Below are positions 1 through 6,648 of a stretch of 6,881 nucleotides of DNA, in pieces (positions within the stretch are counted from its first letter, which is position 1; every line of letters begins with the position of its first letter). The stretch comes from Treponema sp. (GTDB lineage: Bacteria > Spirochaetota > Spirochaetia > Treponematales > Breznakiellaceae). The notes under the pieces were generated by a model that had not been told where the DNA came from, searched no databases, and worked only from the letters and a program-made list of their open reading frames with translations. Where the stretch lies: contig JAIROE010000228.1 in the NCBI GenBank assembly GCA_031257715.1, forward strand, positions 1-6,881, given 5' to 3'. The translations under genes were made by a program, and so were the position numbers.

Positions 1-2690
1 GTTCCTTCAGGATTTCCCATGTCGGCGACGAGTTTGGGCCGGTTAATCCGCATGAAAAAAGCGCCCTCCGCCCTGGTCCCGTTTGCCTCCTCGTACCGAT
101 TAACGTAAAGGGGAATCTGAAAATCACAAAGGGGTGATTCTTCCGTTTCGGTGCCGTCTTTTTTGCTGTGGGAACCGCCTGTCTTGTAATCAATGATAAC
201 GCTCCCGCCGCCGGGAGAAATCGAGATCCGGTCAATGATCCCGTTGAGGATCATCCCGTTCCGTTCCGTTTCAAGTTTTACCTCAAGTTCTCCGACCCTG
301 TAACCGTCAAAATAACGCGCTTCGGTTTTAAGGAGGATACGGAGCCGTTTTGTGACGGCCCTGGCCTGCGCGGAAAGAACGGGCGCCGCCAAAGGCCCCT
401 GAAAGGCCTCATAATGCCGGACCGCCTCACCGGTACACTGTAGTGTCCACTCCCGGTAATGCTCCATGTGAGCGGAACGGAAAACGCCGTCTTCCCTACG
501 TATCTTCTCAAAAAGATTTCGCAGAATTTCGTGGTAAAGAAGGCCGAGGGATGCGTCGTCAAGCATCTTCGCCTCAAGAGAAAATTCTTCAAGGCCCAAA
601 ATTTTCCGGTAGAACCAGAAGGCCGGGCACTTCATAAAGGGGTTGAGATCCCCCGTCGCCGAAACCCGCAGCGCACCCGAATCACCGCGCTGTTTCGCGG
701 TGATTGCCCCGCGCAGGGGTTCGCGGGCGGCGCTGCCGGGGGGAAAGGGGCCGCAAAGCAGACTGAATGTGTCCTTTCCTTCGAGCGTATGCCGCCAGCG
801 TTCAAAGCCCCCGCGCTGAACGGAAAAAAGCGCCGATGGAAAAACGGAATCGTACATGCCGCCCCCGGCCCACCACGCGCGTTCCTGCATGAAAGGATCG
901 GGGGGCGGCGCGGGGGGCCTTTCGATCCGTCCGGCAAAAAAACTGTGGGGGATGGTCCAGCCCGAAAAACTTTCCCTGGCGGCGCTGATCCGGGTATGGC
1001 AGGCGGACGCCTCCCCGGTGCCGGGAAAAAGGTAAAGCCTGAAAAAAACATCCGACACGTCCCTGTCGGTAAAGCCAAGCCTGTTCCGTTTGTCGCTGCC
1101 GAGAAAGTTCAGCGGCCGGTAGCGGACCGAGGCGGCATCCTGCGAGGCGTTAAGCACAAAATGAAAGGCAAAGGGAGAAGCCGCGGCAACCCGGTAACGG
1201 AATACGCTGACTCCTTCCTCATGCCGCTGGGGCACATAACGCTGTTCCAGAAGAACCGAAAGAAAAAAATTGAAAGCGTATCCTTTTGCCCCTTTGCCCC
1301 CGGGAATAATCTCCCGGTACTCTTCTTCCAGCCGGACAAGGGAAGACAGTTCTTCCACACAGCGGGCAAGCACCGCGTTGCCTTCGCCCGTAACCGCGCC
1401 GGCCGACAGGAAACCCGCCTTCCATTCGTCTCCCCCAGGCCGGGAACCGCCGCCGGATCGCGCGGCGTCCTTCCGGGCCGCGTCCTGCACATTCCAGGCC
1501 GGGCCGCGGAACGCGAAATAATGCTTTCGTACACCGGAGAATGTTTCACTTTCCGTCATGGCAAGAAGGGCCGACTTGAGATCCTCGTAGTAGCGTTTCA
1601 GTTTTTTTTCACCGGGATTTTTTTTGAAGGCCTCGAGCCAGATATCCTTCGCGTCCCCGTCTTCACGATAGCCCGAGACGCAGTTGTTTTCAATGCCGAA
1701 TTCGATTAATTCCCGGTTAAGATCGGGACAGCGCCAGGGCAGATATTCGTTGAGGACAAGGGCCTTAAGCGAAGTAAAGGAAAAATTGTTCGCGGCGCAT
1801 CTGCCGGCAAGGGCAAAGAGGCGTCCGGCGTTGTAGTCGCTGAGGAAACGGCCGGACCGGCTCCGGCAGGGAACGTTGTAGAGGGAAAATTCCCGCAGAA
1901 GATATGGCTCCATATCCTCATGGCCGGGAACGCTGACAGCAATGTCATCCCAGGGTATTCCCTTTTCATCATGCAGGGCTCGCATCTCCAGAACCGCCGC
2001 GCGGATTTCGGCCCGGGAATTTTCGTACAGGTAAAGCGGCGCCGTTTCGGCAGGCGGAGTTGCAACAAGATGCACCGTTTTTTCGGGCCGGAGAAGCTCC
2101 TCGAATTCCTCAAAGTCCTCCATGGCCTCATAAAAAAAAATGTAATAATCGTGTTCACGGTCGCACAGGGGCGGCCTTTCCCATGCTGGTTCAAAAAGAC
2201 CGCTGCGGTCAAGAAAGGCGGCGTATTGCCTCCTCAGCAGTTTGAGATCAAGATCCTCATCGTCGGGGGGCGTGTCCGCCTGCCGGTCTTCCCAGAGGGA
2301 AAGTGAGGGAAGGATCTTTGCGATGGACGCCGCGAATACCCCGCCTTCTTCGGCGTACTCGGGCGGTATAAGGGCGCGAAACGCCTCGCCGGAAACAGGC
2401 CCGCCCGATGCCGCGCCGGCCCGTACAGCCGCGGCGTTTTTTCTGATGAGGTCTCCTGTAAAAAGCCGGCGCAGCGCCGCCGATACAGGCCGCCTCTTTT
2501 GCACCTCGGCCCGCACCGCTTCTTCCTTGAACCTGTCCCATGCAAGGAAGCGATCCACCGCGACGGAACGCCGGCCCGTAAAGACGCAGGCCTTGCGGGC
2601 CCACAGGGACGCGGCGGTTTCGGAGGGAAACACAAAACGGGCGGATCTTTCGGCAATATGACGGGTAATAATATCGGCGACAATATTCAT
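1..2690 (-). CDS. AddB/RecC-like protein with RecB-type PD-(D/E)XK nuclease domain (3' end outside window)
   Basis: Seen: reading from ATG at 2690, 896 codons run without a stop to the window edge, so the C-terminus is missing. The N-terminus carries FVFPSE (19-24) and DRFLAWDRFK (46-55), typical of AddB-like proteins, but no Walker A loop. Residues about 150-320 resemble the helicase-like fold of AddB/RecC (YLYENSRAEIRAAV near 220). The nuclease domain starts near 675: CPAFWFYR (688-695), GLLYHEIL with His720, GIIDRI with Asp820, IIDYKTG with Asp834 and Lys836, and QIPLY with Gln858. All expected RecB-family catalytic residues are present. Known: AddB works with AddA to resect double-strand ends for recombination. 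Inference: this is the nuclease/recognition subunit of such a complex, with its partner probably downstream. Cys688 sits where AddB's first Fe-S cysteine lies; the other three would be beyond the window. There is no good Shine-Dalgarno sequence. It could instead be a stand-alone RecB-like nuclease. Confidence 0.88.
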   Translation of the reverse strand, partial: MNIVADIITRHIAERSARFVFPSETAASLWARKACVFTGRRSVAVDRFLAWDRFKEEAVRAEVQKRRPVSAALRRLFTGDLIRKNAAAVRAGAASGGPVSGEAFRALIPPEYAEEGGVFAASIAKILPSLSLWEDRQADTPPDDEDLDLKLLRRQYAAFLDRSGLFEPAWERPPLCDREHDYYIFFYEAMEDFEEFEELLRPEKTVHLVATPPAETAPLYLYENSRAEIRAAVLEMRALHDEKGIPWDDIAVSVPGHEDMEPYLLREFSLYNVPCRSRSGRFLSDYNAGRLFALAGRCAANNFSFTSLKALVLNEYLPWRCPDLNRELIEFGIENNCVSGYREDGDAKDIWLEAFKKNPGEKKLKRYYEDLKSALLAMTESETFSGVRKHYFAFRGPAWNVQDAARKDAARSGGGSRPGGDEWKAGFLSAGAVTGEGNAVLARCVEELSSLVRLEEEYREIIPGGKGAKGYAFNFFLSVLLEQRYVPQRHEEGVSVFRYRVAAASPFAFHFVLNASQDAASVRYRPLNFLGSDKRNRLGFTDRDVSDVFFRLYLFPGTGEASACHTRISAARESFSGWTIPHSFFAGRIERPPAPPPDPFMQERAWWAGGGMYDSVFPSALFSVQRGGFERWRHTLEGKDTFSLLCGPFPPGSAAREPLRGAITAKQRGDSGALRVSATGDLNPFMKCPAFWFYRKILGLEEFSLEAKMLDDASLGLLYHEILRNLFEKIRREDGVFRSAHMEHYREWTLQCTGEAVRHYEAFQGPLAAPVLSAQARAVTKRLRILLKTEARYFDGYRVGELEVKLETERNGMILNGIIDRISISPGGGSVIIDYKTGGSHSKKDGTETEESPLCDFQIPLYVNRYEEANGTRAEGAFFMRINRPKLVADMGNPEG
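681..704 (-). repeat. 9-bp perfect inverted repeat inside the nuclease gene
   Basis: ATCACCGCG (704-696 on the minus strand) and CGCGGTGAT (689-681) form a perfect stem around a 6-base loop. It encodes residues 663-670 (ITAKQRGD), just before the start of the nuclease domain near residue 675. It may be chance in a GC-rich gene, or an mRNA hairpin at the domain boundary. Confidence 0.4.
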
Positions 2691-2698
2691 CCAAAACC

Positions 2699-2727
2699 AC
2701 TATAGCACAGACCGTTCCGGCTGTATA
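2699..2727 (-). promoter_or_regulatory. Putative sigma70-type promoter for the nuclease gene
   Basis: On the minus strand, TATACA (2727-2722) is followed after 17 bases by TATAGT (2704-2699), and TGC directly precedes the -10 box, giving an extended -10 (TGnTATAGT). The element lies in the 51-base gap after the glycosylase-like gene. Transcription would be expected to start near 2692, only about 2 bases before the ATG at 2690, so the mRNA would be almost leaderless. This fits the absence of a Shine-Dalgarno sequence before that ATG. The -35 box matches only 4 of 6 bases. This is prediction from sequence only. Confidence 0.45.
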
Positions 2728-2741
2728 TCGCCGGATTCCCG

Positions 2742-3533
2742 CTACCAGCCCAGAATGCGTTTCCTGTAAGCTGCCCCTACGCGGGCAAGAACCTCCGCCG
2801 TGCCTTCTCCGCTTTCACCCGCCTCCGTCTTCCGGCGGAGATCAATCGTAAACTGGTTCATGGAAAAATGGCGGTAGAGAAAGATCGATTTCCCAAGGAT
2901 CTTTTCACCCGCATACAAATTCCGCAGCGTTTCGGTGTAGGCTTCAAAAATACCGCCTTTCCTCATTTCGGAATAGCCGGTTATCCATACCGGAACGGTC
3001 CCGGCGCTTCCCTTTGACAGGGCCCGCTGAAATTCCAGCAGCAATTCCGCCATGACACGCTGCGACTCATCCATGGCGCGGCTAAAAGCATCGGCGCAGG
3101 AGGCGCTTCCGGCGTTTTCCCCGTTTTGCAGGCGGTACAGTTCTTTCAGCTCCGCGGTCCTTGGCGTATGTACCGGGGTCTTGTTGAGTATGATCACGTT
3201 TTTGCGGAAGTCCACGCCGAGTTCGGGACATCTCCGGAAAAAATTTTCGGCAATTTTGCCCGAAGGCCCCACAAGATAACGGCGGGCCGCCTGTTCACGG
3301 CGGCCGGGATTATCGCCCACAAGGATAAGCCTTATGCCGCAACCGGGCTCAACATCATCCAGGGCTTCGTTGTACACCACGGGCGTTTCCACCACATAGG
3401 CGGGACCGGAGCGTCCGTTCACCAGACGCCTCTGGAGTTCCGGCAGCCCCGGAAGGGCGGCCTCTGTTTCTTCCACGGCGTTCCTGAAACGGAGGCGCGC
3501 CTTTTCAAACGCGGTCCACGCGCTTTTATTCAC
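2742..3533 (-). CDS. Uracil-DNA glycosylase superfamily-like protein
   Basis: A 263-residue protein, probably cytosolic. Seen: motif A-like LVGDNPGRREQ (71-81), then YLVGPSGKIAENFF (86-99), NVIILNKTPVHTPRT (112-126) and C-terminal RHFSMNQF (221-228). Known: UDG-superfamily enzymes remove uracil or other damaged bases. They use an Asp, Asn or other residue in a G-x-x-P-G/Y motif and a His- or Asn-containing motif B (HPS, NPS). Here GDNPG puts Asn75 where Mug/TDG enzymes (GINPG) have their catalytic Asn, while GPSGK and the N..LNKTP..TPRT block resemble family 4. The protein lacks the paired cysteines of family 4/5 Fe-S enzymes; the only Cys near motif A is Cys65. His222-Phe-Ser224 replaces the usual HPS. 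It starts at GTG 30 bases after the kinase stop, so co-transcription is likely. Uracil specificity is inferred, not shown; it may act on another lesion or be a degenerate member. Confidence 0.7.
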   Translation of the reverse strand: MNKSAWTAFEKARLRFRNAVEETEAALPGLPELQRRLVNGRSGPAYVVETPVVYNEALDDVEPGCGIRLILVGDNPGRREQAARRYLVGPSGKIAENFFRRCPELGVDFRKNVIILNKTPVHTPRTAELKELYRLQNGENAGSASCADAFSRAMDESQRVMAELLLEFQRALSKGSAGTVPVWITGYSEMRKGGIFEAYTETLRNLYAGEKILGKSIFLYRHFSMNQFTIDLRRKTEAGESGEGTAEVLARVGAAYRKRILGW

Positions 3534-3542
3534 TCCGCGCGC

Positions 3543-3547
3543 CCTCC
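3543..3547 (-). promoter_or_regulatory. Ribosome binding site supporting the GTG start at 3533
   Basis: GGAGG on the minus strand lies 9 bases before GTG at 3533. This is the strongest Shine-Dalgarno match seen in front of any gene here and is the reason for accepting the GTG start of the glycosylase-like gene. Confidence 0.7.
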
Positions 3548-3563
3548 GCCGGGGACACTGCTT

Positions 3564-6518
3564 TCATGCCGGCACATCACGGACTCCGCTTCCCAGCCAT
3601 TTGTCCATGGTTTTAAGTACCTCGGCTATGTCTATGGGTTTCGCAAGATGATCGTTCATGCCTGAGGCAAGGGCCTGGTCTATGTCCTCGCGGTAGGCGT
3701 TGGCGGTCATTGCGATGATGGGAATGGTTTTCGCGTCCGGGTGGCTGAGTCCTCTGATGCGGCGGGTAGCCTCGTGTCCGTCCATGTTGGGCATCTGCAC
3801 ATCCATGAAGATGAGGCTGTAGTACCCCGGCACGGAAGCGGCAAAGGCATTCAGAGCCTCTTCCCCGTCGGCGGCCTCGTCAATTACAAGCATGGCACCG
3901 GCAAGCAGCTCCGAAAGAATTACCCGGTTGATGTCGATATCCTCAACGAGGAGGATGCGTTTTCCCGGAAATGTAAGCGTCACATCGCCGCCCCGGGCCT
4001 TCTCGACGGAGATCCCTTCGGCGGCGTCAAAATCAAGGGAGAACTCAAAAACCGAGCCTTCGCCGAAGACACTCTGTACGGTGATGAGCCCGCCCATCTG
4101 TCTTATCAGATTCTGGCTGATGGCAAGGCCGAGCCCGGTTCCGCCGTAGCGCGAAGAGATGCTGTTGTCGGCCTGTTCAAAAGCGATAAAAAGATTCTTC
4201 ATCTGTTCCGGTTTCATCCCTATGCCGCTGTCGGCGACCATGAAACGCACCCTGATATGCCCGTCGTCTCCGGCCGTGCGGATGGCAGAAAAACGGATGC
4301 GGCCCTCGTCGGGCGTAAATTTGACCGCGTTCCCAAGGAGGTTTATCAATACCTGTTTGAGCCGGAGCTTGTCTCCCAGCACCCCCGCGTTTCCCTCAAG
4401 GCCGGTAAAATCAGTTTCAAAGGCAATATGTTTTTCCTCACAGCGCTGGAGGATGATGTTCTCCACTTCTTCCATGGCAACGCGGAGCACGAAAGGTTCA
4501 CGGGCCATGACGAATTTGCCGCTTTCTATTTTTGACATGTCAAGCACGTCGTTGAGTATTCCCAGAAGATGCCGGGAGGCGGCGGCTATTTTCTCAAGGG
4601 AAGCATTCTTCTTTTCCACGGTATCGCCGCGGCGGGCTATTTCCGTCATGCCGATGACCGCGTTAAGCGGAGTGCGGATCTCGTGACTCATGCGCGCAAG
4701 AAATTCTCCCTTTGCCTGCGAAGCGACGCGGGCCGCGGCGGTCTGCACCTCAAGCTCGCGGGTGCGCTGGTACACTGTCGCCTCAAGCCGCGCCGCCATC
4801 TGCCGGTTCCGCAGCAGCATGACGACAAGCAGAAGGAGGATAAAGCCCAGCGCTGTGGAAAGCCCGATGAGGTAAGGCTTCTGCGCCCTTGCAAGGGCCC
4901 CCGAATAATCAAAAACACGGCGGGTCCAGTTGTCCACCACGCGCCCGGTGTCGATAAGTTCCTGTGTCTTGTCGATGATGGAACAGAGGACCCTTTCTTC
5001 CCGGTTAAAACCGAAAGAGGATTCATAGGGGCGGCGGAGAACCAGATTGGCCTTGTAGCCCGTGCGCTCCATATAGTTGGTAATGGAAAGGAGAAGATTT
5101 CGTGTTCCCATAAGAAGATCTATATCGCCTGTTTCCAGAGCGGCAATGGCCGCGGAACGGTTTTCGTACTCCACCGTGTTCCTGTGCCCCGAAAAAAGTT
5201 CGTGGAAAATTTCCGCATAGGCTGTTCCCCGTACAAGACCTATACGCTTGTAGGGAATATCGCTCAAGGTCACATCCTGATACGAGAAACTGGAAATGAA
5301 CGCGTAATAATCAACAAGATACGGGGTAGCGGCAAGAAGATAATTCCGTTCGCGCGCGGAAGAACGGATAAGCTCCATGGTCATGGCGGCCCGGTGTTCG
5401 TTCAGCATGTTCACCACTGTTCCCCATTCATCCCTGGGCGTGTTGGCGTACAGAAAGCGTATGCCGGTAATCCGCTCCACCTCGCGGAGCATGTCCACAG
5501 CGATGCCCTGCCACTCCTCTTCGGTGTCGTTATAGAAACTGACGGGATAATTATCGGCTTCTATGGAAACGAGCACTGCGTTCTCCCCGTCCCGGTGTTC
5601 CTGGAGGTACTCCGCCTCCTCATCCGTAAGGCGGCTGAGCAGATGGTAACGGAGGTAATCCCTTTCGCCCGATTCGTACATCTGCGCAAAACGGTAGCTC
5701 CCGGCATACTTGAGATATTTTTCCAGTACCGAAATGATCGGGGCAAGTTTCGGATCGGCCGTCGCTATGGATACCATGTTGTAGGTAAGGGGAAGAAAAT
5801 CCTCAATGATGAGGTTACCGTATGTCGAGAATATCCCTTCCACCGTTTCGTCCATGAACAGGGCGTCAATCTCCTTCAGTATCAGCTTCTGATACGCCTC
5901 GTTGTAATTGGCAATGGCGACTGAACTGTACGCCTGATGCAGCCACGGCGAGACCAGCGCCTCCGTAGTGGCGCCGTTCATGAAACCGTAGCGCAGCGGC
6001 CGCGAATTCCCCGTGATGGCAAGCCGGCCCGCGCCTTCCATGCTGACAAAGCGTATCTTCCGCTCCGCGATGGAAGAAGTCATGAAATAGCCTGAATCCC
6101 GCAGGGAAGAAGAGATCTCCCCGGAGAAGGCGATGCCGCCGCTTTCGATCCCCCGCAGGAGGCTGTCCCATTCGTAGATCACGGGCCTGAATTTAATGCC
6201 GAAGAAATCCGTAAGCCAGTCGCATACCAGCGCGGAAAAACCGCGGGTGGCAAACTCCTCATCGCGGAAACATTCGGTGCTCATCGTCATGCCGTAAGTA
6301 AAAAGGCTGGTGGAAAGGCGGAGCTCTTCTATGGCGGCCGTCTCTTCGGGGGTAACGCCGGGAATGTCCCGGTAAGAGGAGATCTCCGCGGCTTCACCGG
6401 CTCCCCGGTCCCGCGCGTCCCTGCCTCCTCCGCAGCCAAAGCACAGCAAAAAGACCAGCGGCAGTATGGCGGCCTTTTTCTTCATCACGACAGTGTTTTT
6501 TTTCATAGAGTTAACCAC
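3564..6518 (-). CDS. Hybrid sensor histidine kinase with tandem periplasmic solute-binding domains
   Basis: A 984-residue membrane sensor that should sense a small ligand outside the membrane, autophosphorylate and pass the phosphate to its own receiver. Seen, in order: signal-like N-terminus ending in LCFGC (25-29), a possible relaxed lipobox; a first SBP_bac_3-like domain about 67-285 (YGMTMSTE, 75-82); a second about 313-540 (WQGIAVDM, 336-343); one membrane helix about 549-569; a short coiled linker; HisKA with SHEIRTPLNA and His612; HATPase with LLGNAVKF (Asn730), DSGIGM (763-768) and GGTGLGLAIS (792-801); a receiver 853-975 with Glu859/Asp860, phosphoacceptor Asp906, Thr938 and Lys960. 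All catalytic residues are intact. There is no PAS, HAMP or Hpt domain, so an Hpt protein elsewhere would be needed for a full relay. The layout resembles BvgS/EvgS without the PAS. The start is uncertain: GTG 6518 (AGG 9 bases upstream), ATG 6506 or ATG 6485; all keep the signal segment. The ligand is unknown. Confidence 0.95.
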   Translation of the reverse strand: MVNSMKKNTVVMKKKAAILPLVFLLCFGCGGGRDARDRGAGEAAEISSYRDIPGVTPEETAAIEELRLSTSLFTYGMTMSTECFRDEEFATRGFSALVCDWLTDFFGIKFRPVIYEWDSLLRGIESGGIAFSGEISSSLRDSGYFMTSSIAERKIRFVSMEGAGRLAITGNSRPLRYGFMNGATTEALVSPWLHQAYSSVAIANYNEAYQKLILKEIDALFMDETVEGIFSTYGNLIIEDFLPLTYNMVSIATADPKLAPIISVLEKYLKYAGSYRFAQMYESGERDYLRYHLLSRLTDEEAEYLQEHRDGENAVLVSIEADNYPVSFYNDTEEEWQGIAVDMLREVERITGIRFLYANTPRDEWGTVVNMLNEHRAAMTMELIRSSARERNYLLAATPYLVDYYAFISSFSYQDVTLSDIPYKRIGLVRGTAYAEIFHELFSGHRNTVEYENRSAAIAALETGDIDLLMGTRNLLLSITNYMERTGYKANLVLRRPYESSFGFNREERVLCSIIDKTQELIDTGRVVDNWTRRVFDYSGALARAQKPYLIGLSTALGFILLLLVVMLLRNRQMAARLEATVYQRTRELEVQTAAARVASQAKGEFLARMSHEIRTPLNAVIGMTEIARRGDTVEKKNASLEKIAAASRHLLGILNDVLDMSKIESGKFVMAREPFVLRVAMEEVENIILQRCEEKHIAFETDFTGLEGNAGVLGDKLRLKQVLINLLGNAVKFTPDEGRIRFSAIRTAGDDGHIRVRFMVADSGIGMKPEQMKNLFIAFEQADNSISSRYGGTGLGLAISQNLIRQMGGLITVQSVFGEGSVFEFSLDFDAAEGISVEKARGGDVTLTFPGKRILLVEDIDINRVILSELLAGAMLVIDEAADGEEALNAFAASVPGYYSLIFMDVQMPNMDGHEATRRIRGLSHPDAKTIPIIAMTANAYREDIDQALASGMNDHLAKPIDIAEVLKTMDKWLGSGVRDVPA

Positions 6519-6567
6519 TTCCCGCTACCTGACTTGTTCGACAACCCGGGCGGCTGTCTCACTGTCC

Positions 6568-6602
6568 CGCGGTTTTCAGGCTTTCATCCTTGTAAAACCG
6601 CG
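6568..6602 (-). repeat. 9-bp perfect inverted repeat in the kinase leader region
   Basis: CGCGGTTTT (6602-6594 on the minus strand) pairs perfectly with AAAACCGCG (6576-6568) around a 17-base loop. Inside the loop, AGG and CCT can add a short inner stem. No T-run follows on the minus strand (GGGACAG comes next), so it is not a textbook terminator. It could be a leader hairpin or an operator-like site, or chance. Confidence 0.4.
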
Positions 6603-6612
6603 TTCTTGATGG

Positions 6613-6646
6613 AAATCGTCCGGAAACCGAAGTTTCCAAACAACCT
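6613..6646 (-). terminator. UUCG-loop hairpin, likely terminator or mRNA 3'-end stabiliser
   Basis: Just after the TAA stop of the upstream gene, minus-strand RNA can form a perfect 6-bp stem GGAAAC-UUCG-GUUUCC (6637-6622). With G-U pairs the helix extends outward to about 15 bp (6646-6613). UUCG is an unusually stable tetraloop common in bacterial 3' ends. The following U-tract is weak (AUUU inside the stem base, no long run), so intrinsic termination is only probable. Confidence 0.45.
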
Positions 6647-6648
6647 TG

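Larger units (their letters stand above)
6519..6648. other. Non-coding gap upstream of the kinase gene
   Basis: 130 bases between the stop of the upstream gene and the kinase GTG. It holds two inverted repeats, listed separately. I see no convincing -35/-10 pair for the kinase; TTGTCG on the minus strand near 6545 has no well-spaced -10 partner. The kinase promoter is therefore unassigned, or the gene is read through from upstream. Confidence 0.6.

Noticed and set aside
459..1709. A 416-residue plus-strand open frame, longest on that strand in the left part
   Set aside because: It lies wholly antisense to the nuclease frame, which has recognisable catalytic motifs. Its translation is rich in Arg, Gly, Pro and Lys, without any domain, as expected of a shadow in GC-rich DNA.
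1706..2683. Minus-strand frames at 1706-2212, 2234-2683 and 2257-2700, which could suggest a broken gene
   Set aside because: They are in other frames from the intact 896-codon nuclease frame; that frame has no stop or frameshift, so no pseudogene is needed.
4569..5924. A 451-residue plus-strand open frame opposite the kinase gene
   Set aside because: It is antisense to well-defined kinase and sensor domains, with no recognisable motif or ribosome site; long antisense frames are common where codon bias avoids stops on the other strand.
6577..6593. A tiny leader ORF in the hairpin loop, ATG AAA GCC TGA after AAGG
   Set aside because: The AAGG touches the ATG, leaving no spacing for a ribosome site, and the peptide is only three residues long.
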